DNA of 64,000 nt, taken from contig JAJYVS010000003.1 of the NCBI GenBank assembly GCA_021791895.1, forward strand, positions 1-64,000, written 5' to 3'. Below are positions 37,234-45,364 of this stretch, one piece after another. Numbering within the stretch: the stretch's first letter is position 1; every line of letters starts with the position of its first letter. A program made the translations under genes and the position numbers. Source of the DNA: Actinomycetes bacterium (lineage in GTDB: Bacteria > Actinomycetota > Acidimicrobiia > Acidimicrobiales > RAAP-2). A model generated the notes under the pieces. That model saw nothing but the letters and a program-made list of their open reading frames with translations. It was not told the origin of the DNA and made no database searches.

Positions 37234-37650
37234 TCAGGTCGGGTACAGCCGGGTCTCGATCGCCTCGAGGGAGCGCCACAGGCCGAGGGCCGGCAGGGCG
37301 TTGGGTCGGCAGTCACGGAGCCGTTCGGTCGCCTCGTCCAGGCTCATCCCCTCCAGCATGAGATAGGCGATGGCGACGGCGGCGGTCCGGGAGACGCCGG
37401 CCTGGCAGTAGACGCCGACCACCACGCCGGCGTCGGCCAGCTCCTTCACCCGGCGGGCCGCGGTCAGGATCGGCTCGTCTTGGTCACGGGCGAGATCCTC
37501 GATGGGGATGTGGTCGACCGGCGTCGGTGAGTTGCCCGGCGTGGCTTCCGCCCGCAGGTCCACCAGGTGGTCGACACCACCGGCCACCATCGCGTGCACC
37601 TCACCGGAACTCGCCAGCCACACCATGGGGTTCAGGCAGTCGACGGGCAT
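37234..37650 (-). CDS. Dual-specificity/tyrosine phosphatase-like protein
   Basis: 138 residues from the ATG at 37650. The P-loop is VYCQAGVSRTAAVAIAYLM: Cys82-x5-Arg88, with the usual HC dipeptide changed to YC. Upstream, VDHLVDLRAE and HIPIEDLARDQDEPI resemble the DSP fold, with the general-acid Asp probably in the second stretch. ALPALGLWRSLEAIE is the usual C-terminal helix. It probably dephosphorylates phosphoproteins or small phosphates in the cytoplasm. Confidence 0.8.
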   Translation of the reverse strand: MPVDCLNPMVWLASSGEVHAMVAGGVDHLVDLRAEATPGNSPTPVDHIPIEDLARDQDEPILTAARRVKELADAGVVVGVYCQAGVSRTAAVAIAYLMLEGMSLDEATERLRDCRPNALPALGLWRSLEAIETRLYPT

Positions 37651-37837
37651 CGGGCTCAGCGACTCGGCGGCACGCCGGGCCAGCCCGGGACCGGTAGTGC
37701 TTCGATCGGCATCGAGCCTCCTCGCGGCGCGTCCGCACCTTTTCGGGCAGCTGGACTGCCCGGCAGAATAGCGACCCGGGCCGGGACCGAGGCGCCGCGT
37801 TGGCGTCCGACGCGGTGACGTGGACGAAGGAGGCAGG

Positions 37838-38581
37838 GTGACCGAGACGAACCGTCTGTCCGGGCGCGTCGCCGTCATCACCGGGTCCGGGCGGGGGCTC
37901 GGCCGGCGATGCGCGCTGGCCTTTGGGCGCGAGGGGGCGATCGTCGTGGCGGTGGCCCAACGCGAAGGGTCGGACCCGACCGGCACCGTCGAGGAGACTG
38001 CGGCGCGGGTGGAGGCGGCCGGCGGTTCGGCCCTGTCGTGGCATTGCGATGTCGCCGACCCCGACGCGATCGAGGACATGGTTCGGGCCGTCCGCGACCG
38101 CTACGGGCGCATCGACATCCTGGTCAACCACGCCGCCGCGCGCGCCTCCGGCGAGATCTCGAGCATCCAGCCCCGGCACTGGCGTCGGCTGGTCGAGGTC
38201 AACCTCAACGGGGTCTTCTCGTCGTGCCGGGCGGTGATCCCGACGATGCTCGGGCAGGGCTCGGGGTCGATCGTGAACGTCTCGGCCGAGCCCGGAGCGC
38301 CGAGCAGCTACCGGGCGACCCGTCGGGCGGTCGAGGAGCTCAGCATCGGGCTGGCCGAGGAGCAGGCCGCCAACGGGATCGCCGTGAACGTCTTCGTGCC
38401 GAGCGAGGAGCCCTCCGCCGATGTGGAGGGGTCAGGCGGTCGTGGCGGTGAAGACGCCGAGCGCGACGACGCCGAAGCGGTGGTCCGTCTGTCCCTCCAG
38501 CGCCCCGAAACGTGCACCGGCGCCGTCCTCGACGCCGCCGCGGTGCTGGCGCGGCTCGGTCCCCGGCCCGACCCGGGCTGA
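37838..38581 (+). CDS. Divergent SDR-family protein (YxxxR active site)
   Basis: 247 residues from a GTG with a strong AAGGAGG five bases upstream; the ATG at 37820 is less well placed. The Rossmann motif VITGSGRGLGRR and the domain layout are SDR. The active site is odd: NNAG is NHAA, the catalytic motif is YRATR (Tyr158, Arg162 in place of Lys), and the Ser-to-Tyr spacing is about 9, not the usual ~13. The C-terminal substrate loop is short and acidic. It may be a weak or non-catalytic SDR. It ends in a hairpin shared with the convergent SDR. Confidence 0.75.
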   Translation: MTETNRLSGRVAVITGSGRGLGRRCALAFGREGAIVVAVAQREGSDPTGTVEETAARVEAAGGSALSWHCDVADPDAIEDMVRAVRDRYGRIDILVNHAAARASGEISSIQPRHWRRLVEVNLNGVFSSCRAVIPTMLGQGSGSIVNVSAEPGAPSSYRATRRAVEELSIGLAEEQAANGIAVNVFVPSEEPSADVEGSGGRGGEDAERDDAEAVVRLSLQRPETCTGAVLDAAAVLARLGPRPDPG

Positions 38582-38595
38582 GCGGCCGGCTCAGC
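38577..38595. terminator. Bidirectional terminator between convergent SDR genes
   Basis: Perfect arms GCTGAGC (38577-38583) and GCTCAGC (38589-38595) with a five-base loop. The left arm contains the TGA of the plus-strand SDR and the right arm contains the stop of the minus-strand SDR, so one stem ends both genes. Confidence 0.55.
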
Positions 38596-39532
38596 TCCTG
38601 CCGCCGCCGCTGCCCTGACCCTGGCCCTGACCGAACCCCCCGCCGCGCTGACCCAGCGCCGGGGCGAAGGACGACTCCATCATGCGGGCGGCAGTCTCGA
38701 GGTCCCAAGGTCCGGGCGAGGCGATCTGCCTGATGACCTGGGGCACGTTGTAGAGGCCGATCTCGTAGCCCCGCGCCGACAGCACCTGGCCGGTGCACCA
38801 GTCCGACCGCTCCGACGCCAGGTAGGCGACGGCCGGGGCCACGTTGTCGGGGGAGCGCTCGTCGGTGGCGTTCTGGGGAGCCGGTGCCCGCCGGCGACCC
38901 TCGGGGATCGACTCGGTCATCCTGGTGGCGGCCCCCGGGGCGATGGCGTTCGCAGTCACCCCGTAGCGGCCGAGGGCGTTGGCGCACGAGTAGGTGAGCC
39001 CGACGATCCCCATCTTGGCCGCCGCGTAGTTGGGTTGCCCGGGTGCCCCGTGGAGTCCCGACCCCGAGGTGAAGTTGATGATGCGGTGATGGGCGTCGGG
39101 ATTGCGCAGCTCGCGCCAGTAGGCGCTGGCATGGCGGACGGTATTGAAGGTGCCGCGAAGATGGACCCGGATCACCGAGTCCCAGTCCTCCTCGTTCATG
39201 TTGAACACCATGCGGTCGCGCAAGATGCCGGCCACGTTCACCAGGACATCCAGCTGCCCGTAGGTGTCGATCGCCTGGCGCACCATCGCCTCGGCGGCGG
39301 CGAAGTCGGAGACGTCGTCGCCGTTCACGACGGCCTCGCCGCCCGTTTTCTTGATCTCCTCGACCACCTCGTCTGCCGGACCCTTGTCGGCTCCGGTGCC
39401 GTCGAGGGCGACGCCGAGGTCGTTCACGACCACCTTGGCCCCCTCCGCCGCCATGAGCCGGGCGACCCCGGCCCCGATGCCTCGACCGGCACCGGTCACG
39501 ATTGCCACTCGTCCATCCAGCATCCCTGCCAT
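38591..39532 (-). CDS. SDR-family dehydrogenase, MFE2/FabG-like, with Gly/Gln-rich tail
   Basis: 313 residues. AIVTGAGRGIGAGVARLMAAEGAKVVVNDLG with the following insertion GTGADKGPADEVVEEI is typical of the (R)-3-hydroxyacyl-CoA dehydrogenase domain of multifunctional enzyme 2 and mycobacterial relatives. NVAGILRD, RIINFTSGSG (Ser) and YAAAK complete the active site. The last ~20 residues (GQRGGGFGQGQG and following) are low-complexity and not part of the fold. Together with the MaoC hydratase at 36204-37067 it could carry out the middle steps of beta-oxidation. Confidence 0.9.
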   Translation of the reverse strand: MAGMLDGRVAIVTGAGRGIGAGVARLMAAEGAKVVVNDLGVALDGTGADKGPADEVVEEIKKTGGEAVVNGDDVSDFAAAEAMVRQAIDTYGQLDVLVNVAGILRDRMVFNMNEEDWDSVIRVHLRGTFNTVRHASAYWRELRNPDAHHRIINFTSGSGLHGAPGQPNYAAAKMGIVGLTYSCANALGRYGVTANAIAPGAATRMTESIPEGRRRAPAPQNATDERSPDNVAPAVAYLASERSDWCTGQVLSARGYEIGLYNVPQVIRQIASPGPWDLETAARMMESSFAPALGQRGGGFGQGQGQGSGGGRS

Positions 39533-39653
39533 GGGCCCTCCCTGCGTACCGACCCGACCACAGGGCGATCAGGTCACCGAACCGCCTGTCATTGTGTCGC
39601 CCCGACCGGGTGAGGGCAAAGGTGACGGCTCGACCGGAGCTTGGCCGGTCCGC

Positions 39654-40352
39654 TCAACCGACCTGGCGCAGCGGGGTGAAGCGAGGGGCGTGCGGCCGGT
39701 ACTCGCCAACCAGGCGCCCCTGGCGGAGGGCGTCCACGAAGTCGCGGGGTCCGTCGAAGTCGGGCATCTCCACCCAGGCGGCGCCCACCCCGGGCGGATC
39801 GTGGGCGTCGGAACCGGCCGCCACCGGGAGGCCGTAGGCGGTGGCCACCCGCCACGCGGCCCGATTGTGGGCGTCGTCTTCGATCTTGGCGTTGAACGCC
39901 TCGATCACGTCGAGGTCGCCGGCCTCGCACAACCTCGAGAGGTTCACCTCGCGGATGCCGGCGCGAATGGGATCGAACGGGTGGGGTGCGTAGACCACGC
40001 CGCCCTGCGTCCGGATCCGCGCCACGACCTCGTCGACCGGGAGGACGTAGGGAATGCGCTCGTCGAGGAACAGGCCGATGAGCTCGCCCGCCGGGGTTCG
40101 GATCTCCTCGCCCACGATGACCCGCACCCCGAGGTCGCGCTCGAGCGCCTCGGTGGCGGCGTCGATGGCGTGGTGGTCGGTGATGCAGACGACGTCGAGG
40201 CCGGTGCGCTCGACCCGTTCGGCCAGTTGGTCGAGGGTGGTCACCGCGTCGCCCGAGCGGACCGTGTGCAGGTGGCAATCGACCCGGACCCACCCCGGGG
40301 GCACGGCCCCGGCGGCATCCGGGCGGATCGGGTCGGGCTGGTCCGCGGTCAC
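39654..40352 (-). CDS. PHP-domain metal-dependent phosphoesterase
   Basis: 232 residues. All four PHP metal motifs are visible: DCHLHTVRSGD (~25), ITDHH (~57), GEEIRTPAGELIG (~80) and APHPFDPIR (~121), followed by GSDAHDPPG (~182). Stand-alone PHP proteins of this type are trinuclear phosphoesterases such as histidinol-phosphatase-like or nucleotide/oligonucleotide hydrolases. The EIRTPAGEL(I/L)-G-F/L-FL pattern suggests the YciV/RNase AM-like group. The substrate cannot be decided from sequence. Confidence 0.85.
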   Translation of the reverse strand: MTADQPDPIRPDAAGAVPPGWVRVDCHLHTVRSGDAVTTLDQLAERVERTGLDVVCITDHHAIDAATEALERDLGVRVIVGEEIRTPAGELIGLFLDERIPYVLPVDEVVARIRTQGGVVYAPHPFDPIRAGIREVNLSRLCEAGDLDVIEAFNAKIEDDAHNRAAWRVATAYGLPVAAGSDAHDPPGVGAAWVEMPDFDGPRDFVDALRQGRLVGEYRPHAPRFTPLRQVG

Positions 40353-40622
40353 CGGCCGGACTCAGGGGCCGTCGATCGTTCGCTTCGGCCCCAACAAGAT
40401 GTCATCTCGCCCTTTTCCCCTGGTCGGCATGGATCTCGGGTCCCCAGCGCGACCCGGGCATCGTTGCGTGAGCTCGGCGCGTGGTCAAGCCACCGGCGCC
40501 GGGCGGCCTCGGCCCTGGCCCGCCGGGTCGTTCCGAGGCTGAGAACGTTGCCGGGATCGCGTTGTCGGGGCAGAATCGGGTAGGCCCCGGTGCTGCGGGC
40601 CCGAACATAGGGGAGGGACAGG

Positions 40623-41894
40623 GTGACGACCCAGGCCGTTGACTCCATCGAGACCACTCGAGACGAGGCGAGGAGCTGGCTCCGGGCCCACTGGGATCCC
40701 GAGCTGACCGTGCAGCAGTGGTGGGCGGTGCTGGCCGACTCGGGTTGGGGGTTCCCGACCTGGCCGAAGGAGTGGTTCGGTCGGGATCTGGACCCGGTGC
40801 TGAGCGGTGCCGTCCGGGAGGCCTTCGCCGACGTGGGGGCACTCGGTCCTCCCTCCAGTCTCGGCCAAATGCTCGGCGGCCCGACGCTGCTCACCCACGC
40901 CAGCGAGGAGGTGAAGGCACGCTTCCTGCCCGCCTTGGCGCGTGGCGAGGAGTTCTGGTGCCAGTTCTTCTCCGAGCCGGGTTCGGGGTCCGATCTGGCC
41001 AGCGCCCAGACCAAGGCGGTGGCCGACGGCGATCTGTTCATCGTCAACGGCCAGAAGGTGTGGACGTCGGGGGCCCAGTGGGCCGACCGAGGGATGTTGG
41101 TGGCGCGCACCGACACCGAGGTGCCCAAGCACCGCGGGCTCACCTACTTCGTCATCGACGTCGACCAGCCCGGAGTCGACGTCCGACCGATCCACCAGAT
41201 GAACGACGCCCACGGCTTCAACGAGGTCTTCTTCACCGACGCCGAGGTGGCGGCGGACCGGGTGGTCGGCGAGGTGAACGACGGCTGGGCGGTGGCCGTG
41301 ACGACGCTGGCGTTCGAGCGGTTCATGTCGGCCTTCGGTGCGAGTCCGGGCAAGAAGGCCGGTCTGCTCGAGCGACGGGCCGGCGACGTCGTGAGCGGAG
41401 CCGTTCGCGGTCCGCGGGAGGGCGCCGCCTACGGGTCCGACCTGGCGGCCATGATCACCGACATCGCCCGAACCCGGGGGCTGGCCGACGACCCGGTCGC
41501 CCGGCAGGGCATCGTGGACCTCTACATCCAGCAGGAGCTGGGACGGATCTCCGGGCTCCGATCGGCGGCGTCGGTCCGGTTGGGCCGGCGACCGAGCGGC
41601 GACGGTTCGGTTCGCAAGCTCGCCCGTTCGGACCTGATGCGGTCGGCCCGCGAGCTCGGGGAGGCGGTCCTCGGTCCCTATGGAACCCTGCGCAGCGTCG
41701 AAGAGGAGCTGGGGGGTGGGTCCATCCAGCAGATCGCGCTGTCCAGCCCGTCGTCGTCCATCGCCGGCGGCACCGACGAGATCCAGCACAACATCATCGG
41801 CGAACGGGTGCTTGGACTGCCCAAGGAGCCCCAGATCGACCGGGAAATCCCGTTCCGCGAGCTCAAGGTCGGCACGCAGCGGACCACCCCTTGA
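40623..41894 (+). CDS. Acyl-CoA dehydrogenase
   Basis: 423 residues from a GTG with AGGGACAGG just upstream. FAD/acyl-CoA motifs: FCQFFSEPGSGSD-type segment (WCQFFSEPGSGSDLASAQT, ~116-134), VNGQKVWTSGAQWAD (~142-156) and the C-terminal IAGGTDEIQHNIIGERVLGLPKEP (~380-403). It oxidises an acyl-CoA to an enoyl-CoA, passing electrons to ETF. The N-terminal domain begins with an atypical short helix set, as in FadE-type enzymes of sterol or branched-chain pathways. The substrate is not known. Confidence 0.9.
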   Translation: MTTQAVDSIETTRDEARSWLRAHWDPELTVQQWWAVLADSGWGFPTWPKEWFGRDLDPVLSGAVREAFADVGALGPPSSLGQMLGGPTLLTHASEEVKARFLPALARGEEFWCQFFSEPGSGSDLASAQTKAVADGDLFIVNGQKVWTSGAQWADRGMLVARTDTEVPKHRGLTYFVIDVDQPGVDVRPIHQMNDAHGFNEVFFTDAEVAADRVVGEVNDGWAVAVTTLAFERFMSAFGASPGKKAGLLERRAGDVVSGAVRGPREGAAYGSDLAAMITDIARTRGLADDPVARQGIVDLYIQQELGRISGLRSAASVRLGRRPSGDGSVRKLARSDLMRSARELGEAVLGPYGTLRSVEEELGGGSIQQIALSSPSSSIAGGTDEIQHNIIGERVLGLPKEPQIDREIPFRELKVGTQRTTP

Positions 41895-42017
41895 AGCCCC
41901 GCGGGGACCTCAGGGCCGGGTGTGAGTCCGTCCGGGGCACGTGACCGGCGGTCGGGCGCCGATCGACTTGGGCGGCGAGGCCGGGGACACGAGAGGTGCC
42001 CCCGGCTCGCCACGGGG

Positions 42018-42452
42018 TCAGGCCGACAGCGGTTCGGGTCGGGAGTTGGTGCTGACCTCGATCCGCCGGGGCTTGGCGTGGTCGGCCACCGGGATGACCA
42101 GTGTGAGCACGCCGTCGTCGTATTCGGCCCGGATGTGCTCCGTGTCGAGGTTCGTGCCCAGGAAGACCTGACGCATGAAGGTCCCGTAGGGACGCTCGGC
42201 GATCACCGACTCGACGTCGTCGGCGACGGGGGGAGCGGGTCGCTCTCCCTTGATGGTGAGGACGTTCTCCTCGACCGTCAGGTCCACCGAATCGGGCTTC
42301 ACGCCCGGAAGGTCGACGCTGATGAGGAACGAGTCTCGCTTGCGATACGCATCCATCGGCATCGCCATCGAGCGTGTGGTGTTCTGGCCACCCAAGAGCT
42401 GCTGGAACAACCGGTCGACGTCTCGGAACGGGTCCGTCCGCACAAGAGCCAT
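42018..42452 (-). CDS. hsp20: Hsp20/alpha-crystallin small heat-shock protein
   Basis: 144 residues from the ATG at 42452, with AGGAGG eight bases upstream, which decides the start (the frame is open to 42608). The N-terminus MALVRTDPFRDVDRLFQQLLG is the usual Hsp20 lead. The alpha-crystallin domain runs ~40-130 with SFLISVDLPGVKPDSVDLTVEENVLTIKGER and ends IRAEYDDGVLTLVIPVAD (the A-x-x-x-n-G-V-L motif). An ATP-independent holdase in the cytoplasm. A CIRCE operator upstream implies HrcA control. Confidence 0.95.
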   Translation of the reverse strand: MALVRTDPFRDVDRLFQQLLGGQNTTRSMAMPMDAYRKRDSFLISVDLPGVKPDSVDLTVEENVLTIKGERPAPPVADDVESVIAERPYGTFMRQVFLGTNLDTEHIRAEYDDGVLTLVIPVADHAKPRRIEVSTNSRPEPLSA

Positions 42453-42510
42453 GACCGTCACCTCCTGTGTCGCACTGTGGTTTCGCGCCCGCCTCGCGGT
42501 AGGCACTTCA

Positions 42511-42540
42511 ATATTAGCACTCTCATCATATGAGTGCCAG
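42511..42540 (-). promoter_or_regulatory. CIRCE operator with overlapping promoter for hsp20
   Basis: TTAGCACTC (42514-42522), nine bases, then GAGTGCCAG (42532-42540). The CIRCE consensus is TTAGCACTC-N9-GAGTGCTAA, so 16 of 18 arm bases match. On the hsp20 strand, CTGGCA (42540-42535) and TAATAT (42516-42511), 18 bases apart, resemble -35 and -10 boxes, so HrcA bound here would block the promoter directly. The operator lies ~60 bases upstream of the hsp20 start. Confidence 0.85.
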
Positions 42541-42720
42541 CTAGTTGATCGAACTATGTGGTCAAGAGAGGGAATCAGCCAGATAGCTGACCGAGGTCGG
42601 CAGAGCAAGGTCCGCCGGGCCGGCCAGCACGTCGGCGTCGTCCGGCCCGCCGATCGGGCGGTACCCGGGTGGCCGGCAGCGGCCCCGACCCTGCCGGGCC
42701 GCCCGGACTACGTTCCGGGT

Positions 42721-43962
42721 GTGCCCAACCAGGTCGCTCCGGAGGGTCCCGCTGCGCCCGGACCCCTGCACGGGGTGCGGGTCCTCGACCTCACCTCGGT
42801 GGTTATGGGCCCTCTTGCCACCCAGGTGCTCGGCGACCTCGGGGCGGACGTGATCGCGATCGAGAGCGGACGTGGGGATACCAATCGGGCGATGGGACCG
42901 GGGCCGGTTCGCCAGCTCTCGGACGTCTCACTCAACCTGCTGCGCAACAAACGCAACCTGGCTCTCGACCTCAAGGCCCCCGAAGGGCTCGAAGCCCTGC
43001 TCCGGGTGGCCGCGACCTGCGACGTGGTCGTCACCAACCTGCGGCCGGCGCCGCTCGAGCGCCTCGGCATCAGCTACGGGGCCCTCCAAGCGGTCCGTCC
43101 CGACATCATCTTCTGCCGGGCCCAGGGGTTCCCCTCCGACAGCAGCGAGGCCGAGGAGCCCGCCTACGACGACATCATCCAGGCGGCCAGCGGCGTGCCC
43201 GACGTCATGCGCCGTGCCGGCGGCGACCCCTCCATGGTGCCGATCCTGCTCGCCGACAAGGTGAGCGGCCTGACCCTGACCTACGCGATCCTCGCCGCGC
43301 TCTTCCACCGCGAGCGGACCGGGGAGGGTCAGCAGGTCGAGGTCCCCATGACCGACGCGGTCCGCGCGTTCGTTCTGGTCGAGCACGGCGCGGGGGCCAT
43401 CAGCAGTCAGGATCGTGCCGCTCGGACGACCGGCTATCAGCGAATCCTCACCCCGCATCGTCGCCCCCAGGCCACGGCCGACGGGTGGATCGCCGTGTTT
43501 CCCTACCTCGAGGGCCATTGGGAGACCCTCCTGTTCGAGGGTGGGCGTGAGGACCTTCTCGGTGATCCCAGGTTGACCAGGGAGGGTCGGTACCGGAACA
43601 CGTCCTTCGTCTACTCGACCCTCGGGGAGCTGATCGCCAAACGCACGACCGAGGCGTGGCTGGCGATCTGCCGGGCCGCGGGGATCCCCGCGACCCCGAT
43701 GGCCGACCTCGACGACCTGATCGACGCCCTTCCGGTCGGGCTCCACCCGGAGGCCGGCCCCTACCGGCTCATCCCGTCGCCGGTCCGGTTCGGCGCCACG
43801 CCGGCGTCGGTCCGCCGGCACGCCCCGTCGATCGGCGAGCACAACCGGGAGGTCCTAGCCGAGGTGGGCTACTCGGAGGCGGAGATCGACGCCCTCGAGC
43901 GCTCCCAGGTGCTGCGGACCCGCGGCGCCGCCGAATCGGTGGGGCGGGGAGGCCGGTCATGA
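42721..43962 (+). CDS. CoA-transferase, family III (CaiB/BaiF)
   Basis: 413 residues from a GTG. The frame is open far upstream, but homology starts at LHGVRVLDLTSVVMGPLATQVLGDLGADVIAIE (~18-50). NKRNLALDLK and PAYDDIIQAASG (catalytic Asp in YDD) are the family hallmarks, with TGEGQQVEVPM later. Family III enzymes move CoA between carboxylic acids through mixed anhydrides. The adjacent MmgE/PrpD gene starts 47 bases later, so they are probably one operon. Another family III member lies at 46309-47547. Confidence 0.9.
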   Translation: MPNQVAPEGPAAPGPLHGVRVLDLTSVVMGPLATQVLGDLGADVIAIESGRGDTNRAMGPGPVRQLSDVSLNLLRNKRNLALDLKAPEGLEALLRVAATCDVVVTNLRPAPLERLGISYGALQAVRPDIIFCRAQGFPSDSSEAEEPAYDDIIQAASGVPDVMRRAGGDPSMVPILLADKVSGLTLTYAILAALFHRERTGEGQQVEVPMTDAVRAFVLVEHGAGAISSQDRAARTTGYQRILTPHRRPQATADGWIAVFPYLEGHWETLLFEGGREDLLGDPRLTREGRYRNTSFVYSTLGELIAKRTTEAWLAICRAAGIPATPMADLDDLIDALPVGLHPEAGPYRLIPSPVRFGATPASVRRHAPSIGEHNREVLAEVGYSEAEIDALERSQVLRTRGAAESVGRGGRS

Positions 43963-44008
43963 ATTTCACGAGCTCTTGCACCGGCGGATGCCACCTGGGT
44001 GGTCCGTA

Positions 44009-45346
44009 GTGGGATCCCCCTTCACCAGCGAGCTCGCCCGCCGGGCCATGGTGCTCCGGGCCAAAGACCTCCCCGCCGACGTGACCGAGCTCGCCCGCCA
44101 GTGCGTGCTCGACTGGTTCGGGGTGACCCTCGCCGGCTCGAGGGAGGACGCCGCCACCATCGTCGCCGACGAGCTGTCCGCCGACGCCGGGTCCGGACGG
44201 GCGACGGTGCTCGGAAGATCCCTCGTGCTCACCCCCCGGGACGCCGCGTTGGCGAACGGCACCGCCTCGCACGCGCTGGACTACGACGACGTCAACCAGG
44301 CGATGCTCGGGCACCCGACGGTGCCGATCCTCCCCGCCCTTCTCGCGTTGGCCGAGGAGCGAGGAGCTTCGGGCTCCGAGGTGTTGACGGCGTTCGTCGC
44401 CGGGTACGAGGCCGAGTGTGCCGTGGCCAGGGCGCTCGGCGGTGAGCACTACCAGCGCGGCTTTCATGCCACGGCCACTGCCGGCACCTTCGGTTCCGCG
44501 GTCGCGTGCTCACGACTCCTCGCCCTCGATCCAGATCGGGCCGAGATGGCGATCGGCATCGCGGCCACGCAGGCGGCCGGTCTCAAGTCGATGTTCGGGA
44601 CCATGTGCAAGCCATTGCACGCCGGTTTGGCCTCGACCGCCGGGCTGCTCGCGGCGCGGCTGGCCGATCGGGGGTTCACCGCGGCCCGGGAGTCGATCGA
44701 GACCATCCAGGGTTTCGGCGAGACCCACTCGTCGTCGTTCGACGCCGACCGTGGCCTGGCCGAGCCGAAGGGGGGTTGGTATCTGCGATCCCATCTCTTC
44801 AAGTACCACGCCGCGTGCTACGAGACGCACTCTTCGATCGAGGCGCTCCGGCGCATCAGGGCATCAGCCGAGCTGACCCCCGAGGAGGTCGAGACGGTCA
44901 CCATCCACGCCGACGCGGCCCAGATGCGCATGTGTGCGATCGAGCATCCGAGCACCGGTCTGGAGACGAAGTTCAGCCTGCGTCACACCGCCGCGCTGGT
45001 CCTGTCAGGGTTCGATACCGCGTCGATCGGGGTTTTCGGCGACGCGCAAGCTCGCGATCCGGCGTTGGTGGCCATGCGGAACCGGGTCACCGTGGTCGCC
45101 GATCGACCCAGCGGGGGTCCGACCCCGGTCGAGGTGAGGACGAGAGACGGGCGGTTGCTCCATGGTGCCCACGACGTGGCCGTGCCGGAGACCGACCTGC
45201 CTGCCCAGTCCCGGCGACTGCGGGGGAAATTCGAGGCCCTTGCCGTTCCGCTTGCCGGCCGACGGGCCACCCGCATCGCCGAGCTCGTGGAGGCCCTCGA
45301 GGGTCTCGACAACGTCCGTCCGCTGATGGAGGCGGCCCGCGGCTGA
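44009..45346 (+). CDS. MmgE/PrpD-family protein (2-methylcitrate dehydratase / cis-aconitate decarboxylase fold)
   Basis: 445 residues from the GTG at 44009; ATGs at 43976 and 43988 are alternatives with no better ribosome-binding site. Family motifs: LDWFGVTLAGS, GRSLVLTPRDAALANGTASHALDYDDVN (~68-95), LGHPTVPILPALLALAEERGASG, GFHATATAGTFGSAVA (~150) and GLKSMFGTMCKPLHAG. Members act on tricarboxylic or related dicarboxylic acids, including 2-methylcitrate dehydratase and the itaconate-forming cis-aconitate decarboxylase. Here it sits between a CoA-transferase and a C5-dicarboxyl-CoA operon. The exact reaction is open. Confidence 0.85.
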   Translation: MGSPFTSELARRAMVLRAKDLPADVTELARQCVLDWFGVTLAGSREDAATIVADELSADAGSGRATVLGRSLVLTPRDAALANGTASHALDYDDVNQAMLGHPTVPILPALLALAEERGASGSEVLTAFVAGYEAECAVARALGGEHYQRGFHATATAGTFGSAVACSRLLALDPDRAEMAIGIAATQAAGLKSMFGTMCKPLHAGLASTAGLLAARLADRGFTAARESIETIQGFGETHSSSFDADRGLAEPKGGWYLRSHLFKYHAACYETHSSIEALRRIRASAELTPEEVETVTIHADAAQMRMCAIEHPSTGLETKFSLRHTAALVLSGFDTASIGVFGDAQARDPALVAMRNRVTVVADRPSGGPTPVEVRTRDGRLLHGAHDVAVPETDLPAQSRRLRGKFEALAVPLAGRRATRIAELVEALEGLDNVRPLMEAARG

Positions 45347-45364
45347 ACCGGTCGGTGCGTCGGC

